A stretch of 64,000 nt of DNA, taken from contig JACGCN010000036.1 of assembly GCA_014905825.1 (NCBI GenBank), positions 124,001-188,000 on the forward strand, given 5' to 3'. Of the stretch, positions 43,670-55,473 are shown in pieces. Every line of letters begins with the position of its first letter. Position 1 is the stretch's first letter. A program made the position numbers and the translations under genes. This DNA is from Lyophyllum atratum. Its lineage: Eukaryota; Basidiomycota; Agaricomycetes; Agaricales; Lyophyllaceae. The notes below the pieces were generated by a model. That model saw nothing but the letters and a program-made list of their open reading frames with translations. It did no database searches and had not been told where the DNA came from.

Positions 43670-45189
43670 CTACCCCACCTCCCCAGTCCCACCATCCATA
43701 CCCCCCTCCCCCCTCCCCTCCAACAACGCCTCCTCAATCCGATCCTCCACATCCTCAATCCTGCCCCTGATCTCATACCTCCTCCTCCCAATCTCCTCCC
43801 TCCTTTCCTCGCCCCTCCTCACCCCCGCCTGTATCTCCCAACTCTCCTCCCTAAGCACCCCATCCTCCGCCTCCAGCGCCTTCAGCATCCCCCGAAGCTC
43901 CTTGGCCCGCTCATCCTCGGGGCCGAGGTCGAGGATGGCTTCTTCGATGGCGCATTCGGCCTCGAGGACGCGCCGGCTGAGGGAGCAGCGCTCTAGCTCG
44001 ATGGCCTGCTTGCGAGAGTGGAGGGTGCGTAATGTTTGTGGTATGGACCACGATTCGGAGCGGAGGGTGGAGTCGGTGCGTTCGAGGTCGAGGAGGAGAG
44101 CGCGCAGGTCGAGGACGGTGGTGGGTAAGGGATTGGAGGCAGAGGTAAAAGTGGAGGCAGAGGCAGAGGGTGGTGGAGGGTGGTGGAGACTTGCTGCGGC
44201 CGGCGGTGGCCGCTTGGGAAGGGCGGGGAGGGTGTTGAGAGGATGTGTGGACGCAGACGTAGAAGGCGAATGGTGTGATTGGTGTTGGAGGCCCGCTGTG
44301 GGTGGCGGTGGAGGCGTAGGATGCGAGAGCTTTTTCGGGGGTGCAGGGGGCGGCCGTGGCGGAGGATCGTACTCGGAGGGGAGCGTGTGGCCGCCTATGG
44401 GCCCCGATGTCTGGAGCGCTGGCCGCGCACCAGAACCTGGTTCGGGGCTAACAGACCTATCTGGGGCGGCGGTTTCGGCGCGTCGGCTGCGGGTCCTCTG
44501 GGAGGGTCCATGTAGGCCATTTGGTGTCCTTTCGGGCGCGTTATGAGAGAGGAGCCCTCCTGTTTCAAGCGGGGGCGGCTGCAGAGGCGAAGGAGGATAA
44601 GGATTTGAAGTAGATGAATTGCCACTCTTACGGCTGCGTGTCACTCCGTACGGACCAACAGAACGGAGCTGTGCTTGTTTGGGAGGCACTTCTAAGCTCG
44701 GCATTGACGACGGGGAAGAAGGAGAACTGGACTTCGGACGTGGGTGGCTGCCAGTTCGACGCGTAGGAAGCGTACTCGGGCCTGGCTCCGAGCCGATGTA
44801 ACTGCTTGCGTAGGATGGCGGCGAATAGGGCATGTCTTCGTGTATGCTTCTGGGCGCGCCGCGGGGGGGCTGAATAACGCCGTTGATTTTGCATGCCATA
44901 CGACGGAGGACGCACTCAGAGCACTTGCCGCCGTCTTCAATGGGAGGCTGGAAGCGACATAACGAAGCCAGGTTATTATCCTTACAGGAGTCGCACTGCG
45001 AACGGAACAAGTCAGAAAGGCATTAGTGGACCGAGTAATTCAACGACGCACCAGTCCCCCCCTCACCCATCCGATGAGATTTGAGTTGTCCAGCCAAATA
45101 ATCCCTTTCTTCAGTACTTTCTTCGGCGAGCCATCGACTTTTTCCGCGGCGGATTTGCGCTTCATGGCCTTGGTAGGCACTCTGGACAT
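43670..45189 (-). CDS. Zn2Cys6-like cysteine-cluster and coiled-coil protein (copy A)
   Basis: Exon 1 (start 45189, MSRVPTKAMKRKSAAEKV) is basic and ends LIGWVRGGL; a GTGCGT intron follows and the next exon opens directly at the first cysteine: CDSCKDNN.. with spacing C-x2-C-x8-C-x11-C-x2-C-x6-C. That is the order of a fungal Zn2Cys6 binuclear cluster, with a slightly long first loop and fewer basic residues than normal. A long Pro/Ser-rich linker follows, then a predicted coiled coil (LRALLLDLERTDSTLRSES, SRKQAIELERCSLSRRVLEAECAIEEAIL, RRRYEIRGRIEDVEDRIEEALLEGRGEGG) ending at 43670. About 490 residues. No fungal_trans domain. DNA binding is possible but not shown. The neighbouring gene at 45848-47647 has the same architecture, so this is a tandem pair. 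Confidence 0.75.
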
Positions 45190-45847
45190 AGGTGTTGCCG
45201 ACTATGAAGATGGTATCGTAGAGTCGCTTGCCACTGGCTGGGCCGGGGAGATACTGACGTTGGCGAATCAACGCGAGCGCTGCGGAGGATGTCGTAAGTA
45301 CATCGTTATGATACTTATCCAGAGATAATACGGACCGTATGCGCTATGATTTTCCCCCTCCACTGGTTCTGCTGGACGCAATATTGATAATGACCTCGCT
45401 GTGGTCCTTGAACACAGAACAGAACATCGAGGACCCAGGTGGCACGGGACCAGATCGGAATCTACCGCGAAAGGCGGCATTTTCTGCTTACCCAGAATTT
45501 ACGTCATGGTTGCACACAGCACTCGTATGTAGGACTTTATCGGCCTTAGGATGAGTACTGGTACAGAATATTTCAGTACGAAGAGAAGGAAAGCTGGCGA
45601 ATCATAGAGAGTATGCGGCTCTTTATACCCTGGCAGAGATGGGACGCGATCGAGAGCGGATGCAGGTATTTCGGGAGACATGACGTCGAGATACGCCAAA
45701 AATAGATATATACACAAAATACACTGGCTGCTTTCGACCGACCATATAATCACAACCATCGCGCCCCCACACGCGGTATCCTGACGCCAAAAAGCCCATC
45801 CAAAGCACCTCAAGAAAATCTAAGACCACAAAGAAAATCGACATTCA
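45190..45847. other. Interval between the two tandem cysteine-cluster genes
   Basis: Upstream region of copy A. It contains short frames only; the sequence around 45270-45340 resembles an ordinary promoter spacer. No gene supported. Confidence 0.35.
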
Positions 45848-47647
45848 TCAAGGATCCGCCGGATGTCGCTGCGGACGACGCGCCTGCCGCAGAACACCCT
45901 CCATTCTGCATCCCTGTTTCGTGACGATGCACTCGCTGCACTTGCCGGTCCCGTCCAGCGGAGGCTCGAACACGCATATATTGCTCGGTTGTATTCCTTC
46001 CTTGTCTTTACAGCGGTCGCACTATGCCACAGGCGAAAAGTTAGAACTGTCTTGTCTTCATAGGTTAGTAAACGGCGACGCACCGGACCAGGGCCGTTGA
46101 TCCATCCACTGGTATCAACATCGTCCCCCTTCCTCGCTTTTTTCATCCTGTCGCTGACTTCCAATTCACCCAAGGAGGCTTTTCGTTTGGTAGCCGCCGT
46201 CTTAGATATCTTCTTCCCAGATTTCGTCCCAGATCCGCGTGCGACGGCAGTCCCCTCCATCTCCCCCTCCCCTTCCTCCTCCTCCCCATCTCCCCGCCCC
46301 TCCGCCAACACCTCCTCAATCCGATCCTCCACATCCTCAATCCCACACCTAACCTCATACATCCTCCCCTTCACCTCCTCCCTCCTCCCCTCCCCCCTCC
46401 CCACCCCCGCCTGAACCCCCCAACTCTCCTCCCTCATCCCCTTATCCTCCCGCTCCAGCTCCCCAATCCTCCCCCGCAGCTCCACGACCCACTCGTCCTG
46501 GGCGCCACGCTCCAGGATCGCGTCTTCGATGGCGCATTCGGCTTCGAGGATGCGCCGGGAGAGGGAGCAGCGCGCGAGCTCGATGGTGTGTTTGCGAGAG
46601 TGGAGGGCGTGGAGGGAGGGGTAGAGGGACCAGGATTCGGAGCGGAGGAGGGTGTAGGTGTGTTCGAGATGGAGGAGGAGGGCGCGGAGGGCGGGGAGGG
46701 TGGTTGGGAGGGGTTCGGGAGAGGTGGAGCGGGGAAGGGGGTGGTGGAGGCTCGGTGTGGCTGGAGCGGAGCGCCTTGGAACGGTGATGGGGGTGGTTGA
46801 GAGGGCGTGGGTCGAGATAGATGCAGACGTAGATGCAGAGGGAGGTAGGCTCGTTGCGGCTGGAGCTGGGGGCTTCGGAAGAGTAGCGAGGCTGGTTGGG
46901 AGGGTGCCCATAGAGGTAGATGCAGAGGGAGGTGGGCTCGCTGCTGCTGGAGTTGGACGCCTCGGAAGCGCGGTGAGGCTGGTTGTGAGGGTGTCCCTAG
47001 AGGTAGATATAGAGGGTGTCGGGGGATGTTGGAGGCTCGTAGTAGCTAGCGGAGCAGTTCTCGAACGTGCGGGCATCTTTTTCAGGGCCGCTGATGGCGC
47101 AGGGAGCTCAGGAGGAGACGACTGGCTGCCCCGACTTCCGCCCGTGGGTTCCGCGTTATCCAAAGACGTCAGCGACGACAAAGGCGAAGGAGGTCGGCCT
47201 TTAGGAACCGTGCTCGATCTCGTTTTGGAAACACCAGACCCGTTGGCGCCGGCGCCTCCTCGCCGCCGATCGATGCTCTTCTGCAACAGCGGTTTGTTCC
47301 TTCTAATCTTGCCCTCGACTCTGCACACGATGTGGTGGGTGAGACACTCCGAGCAGTTGTCCAATGCCCTCGGGGGCCTGAAGCGGCATAGCGTGCCCCG
47401 GTCCTTGCAGCTGTCGCACTGCACGGGGAAAAGAAAGTTAGGTAAGTACATTCGTGGGTGGGTCAATGGAAGCACGCACTGGACCGGCGCCGGTCTGCCA
47501 TCCCTTGTAGCTGAACTTTGTCAATGCTCCTTCGGTTGGTGCTTTCTTTCGTGAGGTAGAGACCTTTTCGTGCGCGGCTTTACGCTTTGAGGCTGTTGCA
47601 GACCTTGTAGACACCGTTTCTGCCTCTGGGGACTCTGGAGGGGGCAT
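45848..47647 (-). CDS. Cysteine-cluster and coiled-coil protein with a second cluster at its C-terminus (copy B)
   Basis: Start MPPPESPEAETVSTRSATA at 47647; exon 1 is basic and ends GWQTGAGP. After a GTGCGT intron the next exon opens at CDSCKDRGTLC, with C-x2-C-x6-C-x10-C-x2-C-x6-C, an exact Zn2Cys6 consensus spacing. A Pro/Ser/Thr-rich linker with repeated PPSASTS units follows, then a coiled coil nearly parallel to copy A (RKHTIELARCSLSRRILEAECAIEDAIL, CGIEDVEDRIEEVLAEGRG). Then a second basic segment (ATKRKASLGELE...GWINGPGP), another GTGCGT intron at about 46093, and a final exon with CDRCKDKEG..., C-x2-C-x11-C-x11-C-x2-C-x6-C, ending at TGA 45848. The end therefore repeats the N-terminal exon pair, as if the start of a third copy were fused on. 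Function unknown. Confidence 0.72.
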
Positions 47648-48793
47648 TTGTAGTGTGTGGCAGAGGGCGAAGCCAAGGTTGACGCGTCGACGAGTCACTC
47701 AATTGCGACTGGGAACTGTGGAGAGTGAGTTGAGGATATCATAGAAAGAGAGAGAGAAGACGTACTACGTGTGCTGCGACTCTGCCACTGCTGTGGGTGC
47801 TCGACTGTGCTCGAGTGGTCTCTGGTAGCCGACCCTGCCACTGCCAGTGAGCGGACCTCTGATGCCGCATGATGGTCGACTGACAACGAGGCAACAACTG
47901 ATCGGACTCTGCCGATGTTTGACGTTTTCCTTACGTACATAGTTTGGGCGCGTCATCGTGGCAAGCCCTTGCTCATTGTTGATCACAAGTGCGCTCTGTA
48001 CGGCAGGATACTGCTCTTCCTGGGTGAGTCAACCATTGCAAGAAGAGCAGTGGACTGAAGCAAGAGCCTGCAGGGGAGGGCCACATTCAACTTTAGGTTA
48101 GGATTTGCCTAGGTAGGATGATGATGCGCAGCCGCAGGTGTTCTACGAGTACGTGTCCGAGTCCCCGAGGTACCTCACGCTTTCATTGATGAATATGGGC
48201 GTTTCGAACTAATACGGGCTGCGCAAAGTCATATTTGTAGAAATTGGCGGATTTCCGGCACTGTTCCCGTCGGAATGCCGGGGTACGTCTTCGCCAGGTA
48301 TGAAGTATCGAACATCCATAGCCAGTGCTCATCAGGTCTGTTGGATAGTCCACTAAGACTCAGACTCAACGTTACCCAACAGCGGTCGCAGGGTCGCATA
48401 TGGTCGAGGGCACTTTGTCAATCATGACGACATGGGCTGAATTGAACCCGCATCATTGCGACCTGCGGCCGTTCAATACATGGGAAGGTCGGCCTGCTGA
48501 GAGCTTGGTGGCGTTTAGAGCACTCTACGGACCATGGGAGGGTACTCTACATACCTTCTCAGGCCGCTCCGCAAGTGCAGCTTCAGAAATGCCAAGTCCC
48601 TGAGTCTCGAGCATCAATGCGTCAGCAGAGCCAAGGTATCGATCACTCATTTCGACACTCAGCGCTGGCACACCCTGCCTTCAACGACCAGATCGCGGAT
48701 CAGGGTCGACCTCACAGGGCGTCTCCGCAGCAATTTGGGCACATCCTCTTTAAATACCCTGGTCTCGATACATCGGAAGGGCCTCGCCGAAGC
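47648..48793. other. Interval between divergent cysteine-cluster gene B and P450-2
   Basis: About 1.1 kb shared upstream region of two divergent genes. No gene supported. A frame around 48400-48600 has no recognisable motif. Confidence 0.4.
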
Positions 48794-51386
48794 ATGCTTG
48801 CAGAAATGGTGCTTACAGAGCACATTACCGTGTCCTCTTCTCTCCTCCTCATTTTCTTCATCATAAGCAGCTTCATTCTCATCCGCTCTACGCGTCGCCG
48901 TCCCCAGACCACTACCGCCTCCGTGGCCCTAAAAGCGCCACTTGGGCCTTCGGCCTCTCTCGCGAGATCTTAGCCACCACTAATGACCATGGACTCCTCT
49001 TCGAAGCTTGGGCGCGGCAATACGGGTCCGTGTTCCAAGTGCCGAGCCTCTTTGGAGGGAAGGAGGTGGTGCTGTGTGATGCGAAGGCGGTGGCGCATTA
49101 TTACGCGAGGGATACATATACTTATAGGCAGACACCGGTGAATCGGTTCGTGCTGGAGCGTTTCGTGAGTCACCTGCCTGGCCTGTTGTCGTCATATTCT
49201 TTTTGGTTATGCCAAGTCGACCTCTTAGTTTGGGAAGAATCTGCTGTGGGCGGAGGCAGATGTTCATAAGAGGTAGGTGTCCTTTTACTTTTTAGTGATG
49301 ATTACCCCTTCGATCGAAATTTTCCTGATATGGATATGTATGGTATCGGTACAGACAACGCAAGGTTCCCTCATCAGCGTTTAGTAACGCCGCGATCAGG
49401 AATCAGACCCCTGTATTTTTCGACTCGGCTCATACCGTACGTCTAAGTTCACCTCACATCTCATAAGACTCTAGTTATTCATAGCACCTCATCACACCAC
49501 CTCAGTTGAAGGCTGCCTGGGACCAAACTCTGCAGTCCGCCTCTATTGATGAAGTTATCATCGACGTGCAGCAATGGTAAATCCCTCTTTGCTATTTCAC
49601 GGATACTGCAACTGGTTTTTAACCCTTACTCCATGTCCAGGATGAATCGCGTATCGTAAGACCCTCCTCGATTCACTTCAGCCTACCTGATCATCTCCCT
49701 GGCCCAGACTCGACAGCATAGGCATAGCAGGCTTCTCCTACGACTTCGGCTCCCTCTCCGGCCGCCCCTCCCAAGTCGTATTCGCATTCGAGGTCTTCGG
49801 CTCCTCCACGCGATCCGTCATCACAGACATAGCTATGCTTCTCGCACCCGTGTTCCTGTGGCTTCTCGAGATCCCAGGAGCACGCAACTCTTATTCCATC
49901 TCCAGGATGAATCGCGTATCGTAAGACCTTCCTCAGTTCACCTCAGCCTACCTCACTCATCTCCCTCCCCAGACTCGACAGCATAGGCATAGCAGGCTTC
50001 TCCTACGACTTCGGCTCCCTCTCCGGCCGCCCCTCCCAAGTCGTAGCCGCATTCGAGGTCTTCCGCTCCTCCACGCGATCCGTCATGACCGACATAGCTA
50101 TGCTCCTCGCGCCCGTGTTCCCGTGGCTCCTCGAGATCCCGGGGGCACGCAAAACGGCGCTTCGGAACCTTGCGGCGCACATTGGTGAGATCGCGGACGA
50201 TTTAGTGAGGAATGCAAAGACAGAGGGTCAGGGTCAGGGGTCCGATAAGTCGATTATGGGGGTACTCGGTGAGTGTTCAACTTTGCCTGTCGTTTTGGAG
50301 TTTTTTCTGGTTGCTTATGATGACGATAGTGAGATCTGAAGTCGTCTCACAAATGTCATCGGAAGAGATAATAACTCAGGTATAGATGTCTTTTGTGTTG
50401 CTTCAAACCTGGTCGTCTTATCTTTGTTCGAATACAGATCGTAGGTCATTTTTGCGCGATGAAATCAAGTCGCTGAAGCATGATTGTAGTATCCGTTCTG
50501 GCTGGATATGAGACAACTGCCAGTAAGTACGATTCGTTCAACATCACTTTTCTCCCACTAGTAACCTTTCATATCGTTCAGTCAGTCTCACCGTTCGTGC
50601 TCCTCTTCTCAGCCACTCTTCCACCTTCATAAATGTGATCTATCTTTCAGTGGGCCCTTATTGCACTCTCGAAAAATCCAGGAGTCCAGCAGAAGCTGCG
50701 CGACGAACTTGCCCAGTATCCGGACAGAGATCCGACCTGGGATGAGTTGACGAACTCCCTGCCTTACCTCGATGCCGTCGCCTGTGAGACTTTCAGGTTA
50801 TTTCCTCCAGGGTCAGATACAATTCGTCAGGTAAGGGGACCCTCCCGGCTCTCGACCATCAAGGCTGATTGCTGCATGAAATTCTTAGGCCGAGGAAGAC
50901 GACATCATCCCGCTAAGCAAGCCGATCAAAGACGCTGAAGGCCGGGTTATCGAAAGTGTATTCATTGCAAAGGGGACCACCGTCCGCGTCCCAGCGGCGT
51001 GTCTAAACCGCTCAGAGGCGCTATGGGGCCACGACGCGAAGGATTTCATGCCCGAGCGATGGTTGGATGGCAGCATTTCGCAGCAGCGAGCATCGGAAAT
51101 GCAAGGCCACCGTCACATCCTGACGTTTGTGGATGGGCCGCGAACGTGTCTCGGGAAATCTTTCGGGCTTGCAGAGTTCAAGGTACTTGGATTTCTACTT
51201 TTCTGGTCAACATCAAGAGCTTATTGGGCGCAGGCGGTCCTTTCTGTTCTCGTAAGAAACTTCACTTTTGAGCTGCCGGATGGTCCGACGACCAAGTTTG
51301 AGCTGCATAAAGCCATTTTGGATCGCCCGAAAGTCGCTGGTCAGGATGAGGCGAAGGTGCCTCTGGTGGTGCGACGTTTTTGTTGA
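48794..51386 (+). CDS. Cytochrome P450 (P450-2) with N-terminal frameshift and internal tandem exon duplication; possible pseudogene
   Basis: Start near 48794 (MLAEMVLTEH) with a strong membrane anchor (SSSLLLIFFIISSFILI) and RSTRRRPQTT. The expected continuation YRLRGPKSATWAFGLSREIL is in another frame; a shift is needed at about 48905-48915. Later exons are good: FGKNLLWAEADVHKR, QRKVPSSAFSNAAIR, LDSIGIAGFSYDFGSL, VLAGYETTA, ETFR, FMPERW, FVDGPRTCLG (heme loop) and VPLVVRRFC at the end (51386). A 265-bp segment containing the LDSIGIAGF exon is duplicated in tandem (49623-50152); the junction stays in frame, so the protein would carry this part twice unless the first copy is skipped in splicing. 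Closest relatives in view are P450-1 and P450-3. The gene converges with P450-3. Confidence 0.8.
49623..50152 (+). repeat. 265-bp direct tandem duplication inside P450-2
   Basis: 49623-49887 and 49888-50152 are direct copies at an offset of 265 bp with roughly ten differences, including the small intron GTAAGACC...CCAG and the exon reading LDSIGIAGFSYDFGSLSGRPSQVV. Both copies keep their splice signals. Confidence 0.85.
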
Positions 51387-51735
51387 TTTCACCAGATCGA
51401 CGTGAAGATTAGCTAGGGTAGATCGCCGTGATAAGTAGACTCCAGTGACTACGAGCACAACATGCATACGTGCGCCAGTCAAATACAAGGTCACAGATAT
51501 GACTAGGTTATGGCCACAAGAGCTTGACGCCTCCAGATGTTTTCCCTCGTCCATATATCGGAAAATCGGGGTCCCCAACGGCGGGGTTGAATAGATACGA
51601 TCTGCAACAAGATTAATGGGAAACTGTACAGAGTTTTCTTTGTCCATGACATGCAAATATATAACTAAGAGAGGGGGTAAATAAATTAATAACAACACCG
51701 CGCCCAATGTCCCATCTCTGAAGCGATACCACCTA
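51387..51735. other. Shared 3' interval between convergent P450 genes
   Basis: About 350 bases between two convergent stop codons, AT-richer than the genes; it must hold both 3' UTRs. No further feature. Confidence 0.4.
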
Positions 51736-54021
51736 TCACTCAATTCGCCTCACTACAAGAGGCACCTTCGGACCCTCCTGGCCCGCCACCTTCGGGCGAA
51801 GCAAGATAGATCTATGACTCTCGATCTTCGTCTCAGGACCATCAGGCAACTCAAACGAATAGCTGCGTATCAAAACCGACAGCACAGCCTATCACAGTCC
51901 GAAGCACGTTCAATATCAAGCGCATAACTCGAAGAAGGCGAAGCTCTCACCTTAAACTCCGTCAACGCGAAATGCCTCCCAAGACACATACGGGGCCCAT
52001 CTATGAAGGTCAGCAGATGACGGTATCCCTGTATCTCAGCTGCCTTCTGTTTCGATACGCCCTCCTCCAACCACCGGCTCGGGAGGTACTCCTTCGATCG
52101 CTCGCCCCACAGGAGCTCGGAACGGTTGAGGCACGCGATGGGAACGCGTACCGTTGTGCCCTTCGCGATGAAGATGCTGTCGACGAGCTTCCCACTGGCG
52201 TCGAGGATGGGGTCGGTGAGGGGTATGACGTCGTCTTCTTGGGCCTGTTGTGGTGTGAGATGCACGTCAGATAGTACATGAGACATGGTGTACCTTTCGT
52301 GTGGTCTCCGACAGCGCGGGATGCACCCGTAGCGTCTCGCACGCGACGGCATCGAGGTATGGTAAGCCAGTGGTTAGCTGTTCGTATGTCGCATCTTGTC
52401 CTTGGAGCTGGGATAGTTCCTCGCGCAGCTTTGCTTGGACCTCCGGGTTTCTGGACAGCTCGATCAATGTCCACTAGGGGAAATTCGTTTCAGAATTCCG
52501 TGAGGCATAGAACATAAGAGGAAGCGAACCGTTAAGCTGACTGCATCACGGGATAAGCAATAGTCACAACCGAAGAAGAGATGAAAAACGTACTTGCGGT
52601 GGTCTCGTAACCAGCGAGGATCAGTAGGTTCTGAGCAAAAACGTTTAAATTCCGCGATAGCGAAGGCAAACTTGGAGAATCGTACCATCTAAGTAAAAAG
52701 TTTGATTAGGAGAACATAAGGGTAAGGTGACAGGGACTGAGTACCTGAGCTATGATCTCGTCGCGTGATAAACGAACACTCGAGCTTGCACTCTCGGCCC
52801 TAACTGCACCACGGGTCCAACATTACTCAGCTTGCGACATGAATGAGAGCGCTCACTGAGGGTGCCAATAATCGACTTATCAGCAGCACTCTCCGCCATG
52901 TTCGCGGCCTTCTCCGCTCGTGCCCTCTCCAGCAGGTCGTCAGCGATCGCCGCGATGCTCTCGCGAATCCGCACGAAGACATCGGTGCGTTCGTTGGGTA
53001 TCCTTCCGAAAATTGGAATAATAGGAGAGAGGAGGAAGGTGATCATGATAGGAATGCTGGGCTTGACGGTGCCGAAGGAATCGAATGCGGTTGCGATAGC
53101 AGATGTTTTGCCTTTGAGGGCGCCGAAGTCGTGGGAGAAGCCGCCATTTCCGATGCTATCGAGTCTGGAAATATTTAACTTTGAGTAAATGAAGGGTCGG
53201 AGACCGAAAACAACCCACGAAACATAATTCATCCTGAGAAGATGGGTTGAGCTTCTTTACGCTCCATAGAGATTAAGAGGAGATGTTCACCATTGTTGTA
53301 CATCTAGGACTAAACTATCATTTGACGAGTTCTGGAAAGATGAGTCCCAATTCGTTTTCAACTATAGGGGTGTTAACGAATTGAAAAGCTGCGCATATAC
53401 CAACGTCATGATACATACTGTGTACACCGAGTCATAGAAGACAGAGGTGAGTCTGCGAATTGCAGCGTTGCTGAACGCCGACGACAGGGCTCTGCGCTGC
53501 CTGTATACCCTCAGTGTCTCAGTCGCTGTTTTCTCGGTGCAAAGTGATTTGAACCGCACCTTTTATGGTCCTCGCCTTCTGCCCACAATAATCCACGACC
53601 GAACTGATTCTCGTCAATATGCACCCCACAAGGTGGAACGCGAGGAGCTCACAAAGTTTCCAATAAAGAACCTCGTGGCCGGTGTCTGTTGGTATCGAAA
53701 TGTATCGTTCGCGTAATAATGTGTAATCGCCTTTGGATCGCATAACACCACGACCCTCCCGCCCAAGTGTGAAGGAGCTTCATAGACGGGACCATACTCC
53801 TTTTCCCACTTCTCATAGATGATACCAACGTCATCCGACCCGAAAAGCTCTTTGTGCACGCCGAAGATGTAACTCTTGCTGGGTGGACCCTTGAGCCGTG
53901 TCGTGCGACGTCGGCGTCCACGAGCCAGGTGGACGAAGACGAGAGCCACAGAGATCGGTAAAGCAAAGAGCGCGATGTCATGCAGACTGAGATCGTTGAG
54001 GCGTTTGGTGAGTGCCTCCAT
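51736..54021 (-). CDS. Cytochrome P450 (P450-3), apparently intact
   Basis: Start MEALTKRLNDLSLHDIALFALP at 54021 with one anchor helix and a basic/Pro hinge (RGRRRRTTRLKGPPSKS). Exons in order: FGRGLLWAEGEDHKR joined by a 59-bp intron to QRRALSSAFS, LDSIGNGGFSHDFGALKG, RAESASSSVRLSRDEIIAQ, NLLILAGYETTA (I-helix with acid-Thr pair), LIELSRNPEVQAKLREEL, ETLR (ExxR), YLPSRW at the PERF position, FIDGPRMCLGRHFALTEFK (heme Cys) and VPLVVRRIE stop at 51736. All joints stay in frame, about 530 residues. The PERF motif is altered to PSR-W: the Glu is replaced by Ser, while Arg is kept. Probably an ER-bound monooxygenase; substrate unknown. Confidence 0.9.
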
Positions 54022-54075
54022 GGTACCCCTGTAGAACGTACCGTTGACACTTGATAGTAGTTGAGTACAAGAGTC

Positions 54076-54085
54076 TTATATATGA
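54076..54085 (-). promoter_or_regulatory. TATA box of P450-3
   Basis: TCATATATAA on the minus strand, about 55 bp before the start codon at 54021. Confidence 0.4.
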
Positions 54086-55473
54086 CCGCGTCCGGGCGCC
54101 GAACTTACACCAAACGCTTACGTAACAGGTGCCTTGGAACGCGTTTGAACGCGTCCACCGCGCGTGTCGTGGAGGAACTTGACGCCGATTAACACTTGAA
54201 CCGATTAACTTGTAGACGCGACTGACATGGATGAACGGATATATTGTACTGCAGCGTTAACTAAGGGATGGGGTAAGTGTCACATTCCGAAGTTGACCCG
54301 CATGGGGGCGGCCGTCTTTTTTCCGTTCATTCGCCTGATTGAGGTTCGCAGTCCCAAGGCCCTTACCTTCCTGTTCACCCCTTTAGGCACCACCTTGACA
54401 CGCTTCCAGTGATTATCCCACCTTATACGTCTCCATCGAACACTGCGAAAACTCTACCAGTTAAAGCGGTACCAATAGTGTGCTTGGAGTCTTGAAGTCT
54501 CAACGGCGGGACACGGCCCCTTCAAGGCACGGCATGATAGACGGTGAGCAGACATGGTGACAGTGATATTGGGATGATGGAGTGATAGGTATAATGTCTA
54601 TAACACACTGTGGAAAGTAAATCTAAGGAGGATTACTTATTATTAGCATAGTTGCTCAAGTAAAGAGTTTTCTGGTTACATACCACTAGTGAGCCCCGTT
54701 AACAGTTCATAAAACGGTGAACACAGTTAGCAGGTTATAAAGCGCCTGTAGAGCTCGCGTCGAGCAGACGGGGGAGGTCGGAACAGTTATCCCAGGTCGT
54801 CGAACGCGATTGGAACGCGACGGTTGAGAAAGGCTCAGAAAAGCGCCGACTTTCGGCTTTCTCACGCCACAATATGCACGGACCCCGTACCGTGCGATAC
54901 TCCCACCACTGCCACATACCCTATGTACCGACAAAGACTGGACAAAGAACACAATTATCGAGCTGGCCGTCGGCATTCCACATTCTAATCGAATATTTAA
55001 AGCTGGAACGGAGGCTAATGGAGGTACAGCGGAAGAATCTTTGCGGCTCTTATTGTCCTCGGTCGTCGTGAAGTGACGAATTCGGGGCCTCTTATTGTCT
55101 CTTTTGTGTCAACTTCCGAAGCCTGACGTGCTAATTATGTTCTGCCATGCTAAAAGCACAGGTTTGTGGGTCCAGATATACGCGCCTTTGTTCTCGCTCA
55201 CTCCTGTCTTGTAGCACGTCGGCTGGTCCAGGAGTTTGAACAAGACCGCTACGAACAATCACGACTATACTATTTTGCCTCCGCTTTCTATCAGTATTTA
55301 TTCACGGCAAGGCTTGATGAACTTCCCGAACATTTGGAAGACGAATACTCTACAGGTGTGTGCCAGCGCTCGACGAGGACGCGGATTGTGACTGACTAAC
55401 GAACGCCTTCCAGACCCCTAGTGGATCACGGCTTCAAGCACAGAACATCCCGCTTCACGGTGTCGTCAGGACG
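54086..55473. other. Interval between P450-3 and the coiled-coil/zinc-finger-like gene
   Basis: About 1.4 kb. A plus-strand frame at 55166-55399 (QEFEQDRYEQSRLYYFASAFY) is open up to a GTGTGT donor and a following CCTTCCAG acceptor joins in frame to sequence before the ATG at 55474, so it could be a 5' exon of that gene. It lacks its own ATG. An alternative chain from ATG 55147 is also open. Neither can be chosen from sequence. Confidence 0.35.

Noticed and set aside
43602..44546. Plus-strand 314-codon frame, and a similar 298-codon frame at 46658-47554.
   Set aside because: Antisense to the cysteine-cluster/coiled-coil genes, composition driven by low-complexity codons, no motif.
55147..55473. 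Upstream exons for the 55.5-kb gene.
   Set aside because: Two different frames are open with usable splice sites, so no choice can be defended without transcripts; kept as a note only.
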